Positions 1-19,267 of a DNA stretch of 64,000 bases are shown here, piece by piece. The position numbers were made by a program, and so were the translations under genes. The stretch spans positions 186,001 through 250,000 of the forward strand of contig NC_133899.1 of NCBI RefSeq assembly GCF_964199755.1. Direction: 5' to 3'. The notes beneath the pieces were generated by a model. That model was not told the DNA's origin. It saw nothing but the letters and a program-made list of their open reading frames with translations, and searched no databases. Source of the DNA: Larus michahellis (Eukaryota > Chordata > Aves > Charadriiformes > Laridae). Within the stretch, counting starts at the first letter, position 1, and every line of letters begins with the position of its first letter.

Positions 1-3000
1 TGGCAAGGCTTCAGGGAACACTGACCCAAGTCAAATAAGGTAATGGCTGACAATACATGACAAAGCAAAGGGCTAGTAGAGGCCTGGGTTCCCAGCACTG
101 TGAGGGAGCCCATGCTGACACCAAATCACAAGGAAGATCCAGGGCTTCTGCCCCTCAGAAGGCTTCCCCAGTGCTGGGATCCAAGCTGAAGGCAAACATA
201 CAAGACATAACCCCAATCTTGTTGTGATGAGTTGTTCAGCTTAGCTAGCCAGCTTTTAGGTGCTTTCCAGCTACTGGAACCCTGCCCAGGCTGTGTCTTT
301 CATGGCTATCCTGTCAAGAGCAAGACTTTGCCCAGGCTGAGCCTTCTTTCTCCTCCAGAGCTCCTCTACCCTCGCACAAGCTGGTTTGCAAAATCCCTCC
401 CAGTCACCTCAAGAAGGTATTGTCTCACAGCCCACTACTGCCTCCTCCTCTTACATCCATGGTCTCTCCCTGGACACTTCTCCTCCTTATGGAAACCTAT
501 CAATGCCTCCCTTTGCCATGCACCAAGTATTTCCTTCCTCCAGCCCTGATGGAAAATGGACACCAGAGCAGGTCAGCTCACCTGGCCTCTGACAGGCCCT
601 GCACAGCCTGGGAAAACGAGGTTATGTGCCAGCCCACATGTACAAAGGAGCTTTGCACAGACACCTTCTCCTGGGGTCCTCCTCCCACTCCCATGCGATG
701 CTTGAGCCTCACCTGAGCTCCCCGGCATGTTGGGCCCTGGTTTGCCAGGGCCTCCCCGGTCATCCCCGGACTGCCCACCTGCAACCGTCCCACGTCCAGC
801 TCAGGGCAGACCACATCTTCCCACTGTAGGCATACAGAGTGGCTACATGCTGGTTGGAGAGCAGGCTGCTTCAGACAAGCTCTGATGGCCAAGGGCCACA
901 GAAGACACTGGTGGACTGTTCCAGGCTGCAGCCCCACTGTGGACAGTCAGGGCCACTGGAAGAGAGGGGGCGAGGGCAGGGCCAGGGGCTGGGCTGCATC
1001 CAGGTTCCTGAGGCACCTGGGGGAGCTGATGGCCTCACTGCCAGCAGCTGTGATTTGCCCCAACCTGGCCACAGTTTGCTCTGCTGGGCTGGGCCATGCT
1101 GACAGTCCCTTTGGAAGCTGAGGGCTTCCGCATTTCACCTTCATTTGCCCATGAGCTGAGAAGTTCCTTCCTTTCCCAAGGAAAGCACGAGGCGTGCGGT
1201 TGCCTCACTGCCTAGGTCCCCACGTCTGGGGTATGTCACCCTCCTCCTGAACATGGACAGCACAGAGAAGTGCACAAGCACATTGCAAACGTGCTCCAGG
1301 TTGTGCAGCTGGTGCTTCTCAGCTAAGACAGGGAGGATGGTTGTGGATTAGCCATAAAGGCGCTGAGGGAGTTCTACCAGAGCACTGCAGACCTTGTCAG
1401 AGCATCTGAGGAAGAGCAGCTCCAGACCTGTGTCTTGCTTCTTCCTTGGTGTCGGTGCTGAAAGGGCTTTCTTTGGCACAAAGTACCTCCAAACACCAGC
1501 TTAAGCTAGTTTGTGTGGCTGGCAGGCGCTCTATGCTACACCCACACTGTGACGCAAAGCATGTGTGAGTATAATGCCTGAAAAATGATACTAGCACGTT
1601 TGTGGTTTAATGCTACTTTGCCATTCCGGCACAGAAAACTGAGGTGTGGTCAAAAGGCAGAGTTATGTTTGCAAAAGATGTCAATAGAGGATGTGGACTT
1701 GAGAAATCTTAGTATCTTGAGATTTATGAGTTTTATATATATATGCCTATTGTCTCTGGGTCTCTCAGTGTCCCTGGCCAAATGCTGCTGGGCTAAGAAG
1801 AAACAGAACGGTTTTGCAGAATATTTGCCTGTTAACAGACATCTCTGAGACGACTCTGAAAGGGAAGGGGTCCATGACGGGAAAGCAGTCTGAAAGGGGC
1901 AGCTTTCTCTAAAAGCTCAGGTTGCGTCAAGCAGCTCAGGTTATTTGGCTCTGTTTGGAGGTCTAATGGCATGAAATCGCCGAAGCCATCTACCATTCAC
2001 CCATAGCCTCAGCTTCTCTCTCATTCTTGTTGTTCTGGGATTGCTTTCTTTGAAGGGAAAGGTTGTGGCAGGAACACTTAGCTGACGTGTTGATGATATA
2101 CACTGCTATCTTTCTCATAGATACGTCCCCTCTAATGGAGTACTGGTACGTAGACTTTGTCCTGGGCAGGGGAAGGGCAGGCAATGAGACACATCTACAG
2201 AATGTGGCAGGTCTGGCAGTGTGTAATCTAGAGCTAGCTCACTTTTCCCATCACTGGGGAGGCAGGGTTGACCCATGGATCCTAATTCTGGAGGAGTACA
2301 GGTGAACAGAGCTGTAGGTGATGATGCAAGGCACTCCGCAAGTCACACTTCTGCCAGTTTCAGAGATGGCTCCCCGAGCAGTTCAACGGAACAGGTGGTC
2401 TGATGGGCATTATCTCCTCTTGACCACACAGGCACTCCTCCCGTTTCCACAGATTGAACAGACACCAGGCTAACAGTTCCTTATTACTTCACGGAGCTGA
2501 CGTATTCAGCAATCAGTAACCCTGGCATTGCTGGCGTGTCATGAACAGCCTGTACAGTCTGAACATTATCTCTTCTTGACTGCACCAGCACTCCTCCCGT
2601 TTCCACAGAATGAGCAGTCCTTATTACTTTATGGAGCTGACGTATTCAGCAATCATTAACTCTGCCACTGATGGCATGTCACAAACAGCTCGTACGATGA
2701 ACTGGCCTTGAACACTTAGGCACCGTCACCTGGCATGGCTAGCTCGGGTCCAGGGGGCAATGCCACGCCACACCAGTGGGCACCAGCACCCGCCACTCTG
2801 TTGGGGGCTACGGGGAAGGGGCTGTGAGGGCCCAGGGGCAGGTGCAGACGGGGCTCTTCTGTGGGGAAGGGGCCAGGCCACCACAGCAAGTCTCCAGCAT
2901 CAACGGGGCAGGAGTGGCCACCTCCGGTCTGTGCCAGGCTTGCAGGGCCCATCCCACCCTCAGGGCCTGGTGGGTGCCTTTGCGGGTCTGAGGTGCTCCC

Positions 3001-3114
3001 ACATTGCCCCTGCTGGGGACAGGGCAGGCCTGCGGCACTGCAGCCCCATGGGCCGAGCGAGGGGCACCCACACAGTGGCCAAGCCAGACCTGGTGCAACA
3101 GGAGCCCAGTGCAG
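1..3114. other. Intergenic region downstream of TAT, no recognised gene
   Basis: No open frame here resembles a known protein family or is flanked by convincing splice sites. Several 60-190 codon frames occur on both strands in the G+C-rich parts (about 560-1130 and 2700-3100), but they overlap each other and show no recognisable domain. The only structured element seen is the two-copy tandem repeat at 2408-2702. In human the neighbour on this side of TAT is CHST4 (from memory); no sulfotransferase-like frame was seen here. Confidence 0.6.
2408..2702. repeat. Two-copy direct tandem duplication, about 140-155 bp per unit
   Basis: Copy 1 spans about 2408-2563 and copy 2 about 2564-2702. Both begin ATTATCTC.TCTTGAC, contain CACTCCTCCCGTTTCCACAG, then CTTATTACTT, then GAGCTGACGTATTCAGCAAT, and end near a CAGC.CGTAC motif. 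Copy 2 has lost about 15 bp after the CCACAG motif. Point differences are scattered, so the duplication is not recent. The shared block has the inverted arms GCTGA and TCAGC around a 5-base centre. No known repeat family was recognised. Confidence 0.8.
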
Positions 3115-3657
3115 AGACTGGAATGTCAGAATGTTTATTAATAAAAAAAAGTCACAATAACTTACTCCCTTTGTCATACAAAGGGCTCGGTACAAAGAGC
3201 TCTGGCCTCCTAAGGTAACACAGGTAAGTGAGGGGTGGGTACTTTTCTTTTGTCCTCTGAGACTGTGGCCTTCTCCTGTCCCCAAGGGGAAGCACAGCCA
3301 GCACAGGAGCTACTGGCCACAAGGGGCCTGGGCCATGGGGCTGGCCACAGGAGCAGCCATGTGCCCCTGCCTGCAGCTGCTTTGCAGGCAGCACAGACTG
3401 ACACAGGGTGCAAATGCAGAGTATATGGAGACCACAGGCACGGGATGCCAGAGGGTGTGCAAGCTGCAGTGGAGGAAGAGAGAAGTGGCTGCTTCTTCCC
3501 ACAGTGCTGAGGGGTCTGTGGAGCACAAAAAGTGCAAGCAGCCACTGTCCTGCTGCTTCAGGCAGGGGGATGAGGGGGCTGGCTGGAAGCAGCCCTGCCT
3601 GCCTGGCTGCTGCCTCACACAAGGTCTAGCCTGGCAGAGGCAGGAGACCAGCTGTGG
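3115..3657 (-). other. TAT: TAT 3' untranslated region
   Basis: This is the stretch between the TAT stop codon (3658-3660) and an AATAAA signal on the minus strand at 3134-3139. It gives a 3' UTR of roughly 540 bases. The cleavage site is inferred to lie 10-25 bases past the signal and was not observed. Confidence 0.6.
3134..3139 (-). terminator. TAT: Polyadenylation signal of TAT
   Basis: TTTATT on the plus strand reads AATAAA on the minus strand. It is the first canonical signal downstream of the TAT stop. A plus-strand AATAAA overlaps this zone at 3140-3145, so the site is potentially bidirectional. Confidence 0.65.
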
Positions 3658-10925
<7,268 letters not shown>

Positions 10926-10933
10926 CCTGAGAG

Positions 10934-13900
10934 CTGTCAGTGTGAAGTGGATTTTGTTAACACTTGCCAAAAAAGGGATCTGCCTGTTTGGGGACACAGC
11001 CCATGACTCTCCAAAAATAAAACTTATGAAAGCTGTAGACCCTACCTACTGCCTATGGACAACTCAGCAGCAAGCGGGGCTGTATTTGGGGCCAGGATGG
11101 AGTGAAACCACACACGTAAGTGAGAGTGTAGCAGGAAAGACAGAGGCACCTCTCTGCTAGCTGCACCACTGCCTAGCATGGACTTGCTGCGCTGAGGAGG
11201 AGTAGGCTCCCTAAAGCCAGCAGCCAAGAGTTAGCAGCATGTTGTAGTCGCTGCTTGACTGCAGATTCAATGTTCCACTGACAGAATTGGCCAGGTCACC
11301 CTCCTCCTCATCCCCAGCTATAAACTTGCACACCTCAAGCTGCAACCAAAAGGATCAGCCCGCTATGTGTGTTCACATCCAAAATGTCCCTCCAGTCTGC
11401 AGACAGAAATGCACCACTGTTTAAATCGAATATCAGATACCACAAAGGTAGCTCTGGTCCACTGTCATCAGGGTGTACTGGGCCGTGTCAGGGGATATGT
11501 TACAGACCCTTGCCTCTGTCAGCAGAACAACAGGGAGCAACAGCCCAGCCCAGAGACCCCAGGTCAAAAGGCAGTGCTTAGAAAATGGAGTAAGACTGGT
11601 GCGGCCAAGAGAGAAATCGGGGAGGTGGCACGGCCCCAAGCAAAGGGCCTGTAGTCCTGCCCGAGGCTGGGTAACAAGCAAGGCACAGCAGAGGAACAGC
11701 TGCTTTCTAGGCCCCAAAATGCACACAAAAGGAACTTACGCACCCCAGCACACGTACCCAGAACACAAGCCAGACCCAACCAGCAAAAGCCTTACTTATC
11801 AACTGCTTTGCACCGGCAGAAGGTAAGGGACAAGGGCACAGGGCAGGCAGAGACCTCCTGAGCCCTCAAGCCTGTTCTTGCTGATACTGGCACACTAATT
11901 TGTAATCCTGCCATAAGCGGCAATTCAGTGAACAGTGGCCCTTTTCTGACGGTAGTTATTTTGCCCCATGCTCGCAGATATTCACAACACAGCTACCCCT
12001 TCCTTGCTGCAGAGACTGAGCTGGAAGAGTTGTAGTGCTGCCTGGTAAAGGCAGGATTTGCCATTTGAATGAATTTCTCACTGCTTCAATTAAGTTTGCA
12101 CCTAGAGATGCCCTGTGCTGCTGCAGTTACTCTGCCAGCAGTGCCTCATTAGCCTGTTTGTAGCAACTTAGGCTGATCTAACAGGGTCACAAAGCAGGAC
12201 TTCAGCTTCTCTGCTGCTAATATCTTCTGGGTCTCCTTTCTACCAAAAGAAAGGCAACTGAAGAAACATACAGCGGTGCTACTTAAAAACTGAGCAGAGA
12301 GGTGAGCCATATATCTCAGTTCAGCGGCAGGGCTGAGTCCCAAATGCAGAGTCCGTCTCAGAAGAGCCTTCACACCACCCTGCAACACTGTTCTCATGCA
12401 AAGGGGAGCTGCAGACACAGGCACAATGGATGCCTTCAATGTAGGCAGCCAGGGAAGATCTCCCCACTTCTCCCCCTGACAGATGCAAGGTACCAGAACA
12501 TAGTACTTTACCTTCTACAGCACGGAGAGGGAGACACCAACAAGCTTGGGGGTCCAGTCCCTACTTTCACCCAGGACAAGTCCCCTTGAGAGGAAGTTCC
12601 TGCAAATTCTTGCCCATGAAATAAGCCCCCAAACTGGGCGTGTGGACTGAACCGTTTAGCCATTGGCTCACAGAGAAGGCTGCTCTCCCCACCCAAAAAC
12701 GCCCTCTTCTCCCCATTGCAACTGCATCCACTTCAAACACCTGGAACATGCCTGCACATTAACTCTTTCTGGGGGCAGCCTACAGAGGGACACAGCGTGG
12801 CCTTCTGGAGGCTCTGGGCTGCCACCTTTTTTCACCGCTTCTCTCAGTCCTCAAAGACTGCGGGAGGGAAATCTGCACAGAGTCCAGGTATTCCAGCTCC
12901 AGCACCTTGTAATGCACCAAGAGTGGACTGATGGACCCCAAAGCCCGCCGAAAGCATCAGTCTGTCCTGACCTCAACGGCTCTACGCTCCCAATGCACCA
13001 GCTAAGAAAGAACAGTTTGTGTCATCATTACAATCAGGAAGCATCTTCCTCCATAGGCTGAAAGGAGGCAGGCACTTCCCAACCCGTGTCTTGGAGGCAC
13101 CAGGACCTGAAGGGTTAAAGGAAGCTCAAGTTGCCATGAGTTTGGGTGGGCTATTTTTCTCTTTTGGATTTTTTTTTTTGGTTGCTTCAAGGTCATAATT
13201 TTGGCAGCTAACAGAAATGATGCAATTCTTCCCTCTCTGATGGTACTGCAAAGCACGGATGACACCATTCCCAGAAGGCCCTTTTTTGCTAAGTGATGTG
13301 AAATCTGTGCCTTCCTGTCCCTTGACTCTTGCAGGCCTGGGGTAAGCAAGAGAGGCATCTGCACCCTCCCTGTCTTCAAAGGGCTGCTCCAAGTCTTCCC
13401 TTACTGCCTTGGCAGCAAATGGCCAGAGATCAAATTGTTGCTCAGATACAAGAGGGATCCTGCTAATCTTCCTGCAAAATGGACTGCTGACGCCTTCATT
13501 GCAGAGGCCAGTGCTCACTGTGATTTTTGCCTCTTTGCACCCACTCCTGCGTGGGAGGAGGAAGGACCACTTGGGCTCAACCCATGCTCACTACACTACC
13601 CGCAATAAGACTGCATCTCTCCTGGTGCCAGCGGTGGCCCCTTCCCTCAGCGCTGGGGCTGGGGTGACGCTGCTGGAGAGTCAGGACCTGCCTTGACCAC
13701 AGTGGGCACGGCTGAGGCCACAATGGTGGCCAGGGACTTGGGGCTGGAGGCAGTTTGGGTGCAGCCAGCGGGTCCAGCCAGGGTCCCCATCCCCAGACTG
13801 GCTGCCAAGCGTCCCACAGCAGCCATCCCCGGGGGCTTTGGGCAAGGAATAGCACCTTTCAAAAACACTTCACAGACAAACATCTTGTATTGAAGCTGCT

Positions 13901-16900
13901 TGGACTCTCTTCTGCTGAGAGCTGCACAGTTCCAGATTATTTTCTCTCTTCTTTTTCCTGAAGCCTGACATGAGCGACCTTCAGAAGTTCACGCAGGCCC
14001 TCTCCAAGAACCTATGGGTTATTTTCTCACTTCCCCCAGCTGGTCCCATCTCTTGCCATGCCACAGCCCTGCCAGGGTTAAATGTAGCATTGGGAGGTCT
14101 CAAGGACGATGTGTTCTGCCTAGCAACAACCCTGAATCTGATGCAACCGGAGCTCTACCCACAATACTGCACACAGCAGTGGGGTTCAGGGAAGTGCATG
14201 GTGGAAACCTGCTGCCAAGAGGGGAAAAAAATGCGGCTCTGGAGACATAGACCCAGTTACGTAAGGCTGAGAACCTGGCCAGAAGCGGGGGTAGAACAGT
14301 GGTGTTCAACGGTGTCAGTGGGTTTCTCCTGCTATTACTAGGCCTTTCTCTGTATGAGTCCAGTCCTTCTTTGGATGCTTTCACATGGGGTCTGCAGCCG
14401 CCCCCCCACCTTGTGGCGCACAGAGCCTGCCTGGGCTGAAGCATGAGCACACACACAGCTCAGCACTTCATATTCTACAAATAAGGCCAAGCTACCCGTT
14501 ATATGGTGTGGTGAAAGGGTGGCCATACCCCGCAGGGTGCATTTCTGCCAGGAAGGCAGCTGGCTGTCTTGGCTGTCAGGACTCTGTACCCCACTAGCCC
14601 TGACTAGCCTCCCCCCTGCAGTTTGCTCCTCTGTCTCAGCAACTCTCCCCCACAGGTATCTCGCTGCATACCTCTTCAGCTCCCTCTTTCTTCTGTAGCT
14701 TGAGGAATTGACTTTTGTCTCTTCCCAGTAGCAGGAGAAACTGGTGATGGCTTCAATGTTTTTTGGTACTGCCTTGGTCTGGTACCAGGACTGCCCAGAG
14801 TCCCTTTTCTGCAAACAGAGGCCAAGCCAGCAAGAGCAAGCAGTTCCCTCTTCAGGACCAGCCACAGTTACAAAGCAGGACTGAAAAATGGCTGCTTGAG
14901 TGGAGCACAGGCTCAAGCATGACTGCATTGACCAACCTGTGTCTCTGTTGGGCTGCAGGTAGCACACGTAACAGTAGAGTTTTGCCCATGTGCCCTGCAC
15001 CCCCATTCAGGCTGCACTCCTCCAGGGACAGACACCCAACTGGTACCCTGCAAATCCACCACAAAGTCCACCAGGGTCAATAACAAATCACTTCACTAGT
15101 TACCTCCTCACATTTTGCTTTTATTTTCAGCGATTTCTGTCTGCTCTTTTCTGACACTGGCACAGCCCCAACCAGTTCAGGGCTGGTATCCACAAATATC
15201 CGTGTAGCTTAATCTCTGTTTGGTCTCTGTGTTTCCAGTTGATTCAGCTTTTAATAACCAAATATGTGATTTTTCATTTTTCATTTTTCAATCAATTTAT
15301 TGTTAACCTCTCATTTGGATGAGCAAACAGCCATGAAGCCTCCTTGGCTCTCATGGATCTTGTGACTGTTTATCGATTCCCACAGCATATTTATCTTTAT
15401 AACACTGCAGCAAGCTTCCTGAAATGCAAGGGACAAACCTTGTCTGTTACAGGTCAGCTCACATGATCACTGAAAATGTACATATTCACAGTTAAATCTG
15501 ATTTACACTGGGGATAGGGCTGCTGTGCCAAACCTACACATATCCGCATGAGTCTCTGGTCAAACCATTATGATGGTTGTGCCTCCAGCAATTTTAATTG
15601 CCCAGCATTCACCTGAAAAGGAGCATTATCTCTTTGGATAATCAGAGCAGAAAATCAGCTCAAAAAAATACCGCAACTAGATTCTACAAAGCTGTGCAAA
15701 CATTGTGTTTAAGAGCCAGAAAGATGGCACAATCCACACAGAGCGACTCAAAGCCAGTGCTCAAGGGGCTCAAAAACATACAGTGGCTACTTTATCTGCC
15801 TGTACTTAGGATCAATTTTGATTTGATCTCAGAAATAAAAATCTGAAGGACATTAAAAGGCAAATTGCAGAGTCTAGCTAGAGGTGCCTCGATCTGGAAA
15901 AGCAGCCTGTGTTCAGGAGCGGTTTGCAGGGTGCTCTTGCCACCTGTGTGAGCTGGGCTTCGGAAAGGGGAGCGCTGGCATCTGGGGCCTGTCTCATCTC
16001 TGCGCTTCCGCAAGTGGAACAAGGTGTCACACACCTCGCAGAAGGCTGGGTGTTGCAGCAGTCACACCCTGGCTGGGCTCCTGGTAGCGAGCGCTCTCTT
16101 CTGCAGGCCCTGGGCCAGGCTGGAAAGAGCCGCATTAATACACCTGCCTCTCTCCTACAATTGCGATTTTCCTCTGTCAGGAAATAGGGAATGTAAAAAC
16201 CAAATGCCTTCATGACTGTGGAATCTTGTGGGCCTCCCACAGTACCAGGGTCTGCAGATGCAGTGCTGCAACCTGGTACCGGCTGTGGTGGGCAGTCCAG
16301 CTCGCTCTCCCCAGCCATGGACCGTGGCAGCACTGGGGAGGGGAAGGAGTCTGGCCGCTGCAAGGGCCCTCGCGCACTCAGCCTGGGCACCATGTCCCTT
16401 GCAAGCATGCTGAGAGACACAGAGCGCGCTCCAGGTTCACAGAGAGTCGGAAACACTGGTGAGCTGCAGGCCCGACAGCCTCCATAAAAGACTCGCTAAC
16501 CCTGTTGCAGATGCCGAGAGGAATGCTCCAGTGTGAGATTTAGTGACTCCTGGGTACAGGTAAGCGAAGAGAAACACTTTGTCCATCCTTGTGTTTTGCT
16601 TACATCCATTAAACATTATGTAAAGTGCATATGTAAACATTATGTAAGTGCATACCCTGTGTTTGAGTTATGACTTCAGAGACGTGAGCTGTTGCGTGCT
16701 TTGTTGTAGCAGCTGCCCCCTTGATGGCCTTGAAGCCACACGGACTGTTACCAGCCAATGGAGATGGGATGGAAAGGGGCACAGTGGCTTTGCGGGCCAA
16801 AGCAACACCATGAGCTTGCAGTGAGTGGGGTGGGCAGTCCCAAGCACCTGCTTCTCTCTGAGCACAGACAGGCCAGCCCCTCTCATCACTTGATTTGAGC

Positions 16901-17194
16901 CCCAGTGATGGAAACCCACCATCTGCCCCATCAGTTTGCTCCAGCAACAACTGCTCGTCTCCTTACAAAGCGGTGGAGTCGGTGTGTGGGGGAGAAGTAT
17001 TGCCTTTTTTGGGGGATGCCTAAATCACATGCCTTTTGCTTCAAGCAAAGCTCACTGCATCCTGACCACGCCAACAGCAGACAGGGAGAACAAAACGTTC
17101 CCCTTCTCCTGACAGCAGCTTCTTACGAGTTTGCAAGTTGTTAAGACACCTCCCTATTAAGAAGCTTACAAGTTGTTAACAGACACCTGTTCTG
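10934..17194. other. TAT upstream flank, noncoding as far as can be seen
   Basis: No conserved protein-coding exon was recognised. The noncoding first exon and promoter of TAT should lie here. A consensus donor on the minus strand (GTAAGTTCC, 11731-11739) could end such an exon, but no TATA box or other support was found. G+C-rich frames up to about 220 codons (for example 14338-15006 and 15878-16456, both minus) resemble no known protein. An AT-rich block at 15240-15420 holds liver-factor-like motifs and is listed separately. Confidence 0.5.
15240..15420. promoter_or_regulatory. Candidate liver-type cis-regulatory block upstream of TAT
   Basis: The block contains a FOXA-like TGTTTA fused to an ATCGAT ONECUT-like core (TGTTTATCGATT, 15367-15378), a GTTAAC HNF1-like half palindrome (15302-15307), a CAATCAATTTATTG near-palindrome, and a threefold TTTTTCA tract (about 15270-15290). 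It lies 4.4 kb upstream of the TAT start codon. Mammalian TAT is known to be driven by distant enhancers bound by such factors, but the assignment here is inference from motifs only. Confidence 0.25.
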
Positions 17195-17490
17195 TCAAAC
17201 GAGAGGACTGGGATCAAGCTATTTCTCATAGGTTGTAGTTCTAGAGCTTTCTTTTGCTTTCCTCTGGAGCCCTTCCAGCTGATCCATTCGCTTCTGGATG
17301 TAGGCCCAAATTGGGGGGGCGGGGGGCAGAAGAATTTCTTCACATGTCCTACATGTGACATTCCTGTTTATACACCCTAGCAATGTTAGTTTTTTTCGCA
17401 ACAGGATGACATTGTGCACTTGAGTTCAGTTTGTCATTCACAATAACCTCCAGTTCTTTTCTGCAGCGCTGCTGCATCGTCATCGTGCTG
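17195..17490 (-). repeat. Divergent CR1 LINE fragment
   Basis: Read on the minus strand it follows the CR1 reverse-transcriptase tail region. It has a GCAGAAAAGAACTGGAGG-like start, then 'gtgaatgacaaactgaac', then 'gtgtataaacaggaatgt', and ends with CTCCAGAGGAAAGCAA. Homology to the CR1 consensus is by memory and clearly degraded, so this is an old copy. Confidence 0.6.
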
Positions 17491-19267
17491 CGCTCATTGT
17501 TGCTGTGATTATTTATTTATGTGGGACAGTCAATAAATCTGGCTGCGGTGCTCCCAGCTGCCTCACGCTGGAGAAATATGAGGCAGTTCATGACTTGCTC
17601 CTTCCACTTCCCCCTCCAAGTTCCCAGGGAGGGCACTGAACCAGGTCACAGCTCTTGGCCCACAGTGAGCCAGGCCAGGCCCTTCCCTCCCCTCAGTGCA
17701 AGCAATGACATCAGCAGCAGCAGGAAACAGAAGAGCCAGAAATAAAATAAAAAAATTAAAAAGAGAAGCCAAAGCAGAGGTGAAGATTAATATTGGTGTC
17801 CTCAGCCTCCTGTTGCTCTCTTCTGCTGACTGCTACTTGTTGCAGTGAGAGCAGGACCACAGAAGATGACGCTGACCAAGCTCAGCTGTGGTGCTTTGAG
17901 CAGGAGTGAAGTGGCACAAAGCATATTTTTAACAATTCTCAATATAACAGAAATGGAATAAGACCAACTCAGTTCTACAATACCTTGAAGTTTGTACCTT
18001 GTTAGCAGCAAACACTCCAGTAAAACACTGAATGCATCACCAAATCAACCAAAGCTCTGTATTTGGACAAGTAATTCCAGCACATCACAAATTCCAAAGA
18101 CAGCTTCATCTCAGGTTGCTGGATGACCAGCAGCAACACTCTGCATAAGAAACGCTTATTTAATCCCTTCTTGTGACTCATGATTATTCAGTTGAGTTAT
18201 TAATTTCCTTCTCATGTCACTTAAAAGCTCTACCAAGCAAAATGGCACTGCCCACGATCCTAAAATTAAGACACAGGGCTGCTAAAGCTTTTAAGCTCAT
18301 CCTGTGCATGGCAGCAGGGCGGCCTGGGTTCTGGCCCACGAACATGAGTGATGCAACCCTCGCACACCAAAAGGTGTGCGCAGCAGCCTCACTGCTGAGC
18401 AACTGCAGCATCTCCGGAGCCCTCCTCCTAAACTCCCTATGGTGTCCCCATCTCCTAACTCACCGTCATCATAAAACTCCCACCCCTTCTATCTGAACTG
18501 GGGTTGAACAGAGTTCTTTTGTTTTGCTTCCCTCTTATCCCCAAACTAAGTAAATTTTAAGACAAGTTTTCAGATTGCCTGTCCTTTGTGGAGTCAGGCA
18601 AAATGTTGGGGAGAGTGTTTTCCTACGGTGCTGAGGTGCAGAAGTACTGCAGTTTATAGGCTTCTTACGGTGTCAGTCTATAGGGTTGTTGCTGTGGCTC
18701 CTGCAAAGACATAAGGGTGAAGCAATTTTACTGTTGCCACCAATCTTACAGATGGAGGAAATGTATTTCTGCATCTCAGTGACAAATTTGGACCTTGTGG
18801 GGCACATTCAGACACTGTGTCTGAGACCTCATGGCCTAACTCTGTTTCCCTAAAAGTCCCTAGTATTCTAAATGCAACAAAAGTATTTCTTTGCAACACT
18901 AAAGCTTTTCCAGGCAGTGTTTGGTCAAACTCTTGGATAAAAGCATTCACTCTGGCTGTGGAGATTTCTATGCTTCCCTCTGTGTTTCCAAATTATTTTT
19001 TTCCCATGACACACCCCCCCTTTCTTCAATCAGCTCTGCCCTTACCGGCCCTGAGAAACACTGACACTTGTGCCTGGGTGAGATCTGGGGCACCTGCCTT
19101 CACTCCGGCAACCACCAAGAAACAAAGGAAAGATTCATCACCTCCTCTGCCACATGGTGATGGCTGCGCTCAGCAGCCTCCAGGGATGGGACGGCAGCCA
19201 GTCCCACCAGACAGCAGGATGTTATTGTGCATGGAAACAGGGCAGCCAGTAAAAAGGCCACGTCACA
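17491..19267. other. Intergenic region between CR1 fragments, nothing recognised
   Basis: This stretch has moderate G+C and no convincing open frame or splice-site pattern. A block around 18810-18975 is open on both strands, but the translations resemble nothing known. Confidence 0.5.

Noticed and set aside
1-3114. CHST4-like sulfotransferase expected next to TAT from human synteny
   Set aside because: No intronless sulfotransferase-like frame or PAPS-binding motif was seen on either strand.
2716-3285. 189-codon minus-strand and 152-codon plus-strand frames near the TAT 3' end
   Set aside because: They overlap one another and run into the TAT polyA region; neither resembles a known protein.
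14338-15006. 222-codon minus-strand open frame upstream of TAT
   Set aside because: No recognisable domain, no splice-site support and no similarity to neighbouring genes.
15390-15402. CTTTATAAC as a minus-strand TATA box for TAT
   Set aside because: Sequence fits loosely, but no exon, initiator or donor could be tied to it.
15878-16456. 192-codon minus-strand open frame, partly Cys/Pro-rich
   Set aside because: Open by G+C bias on both strands; nothing family-like in the translation.
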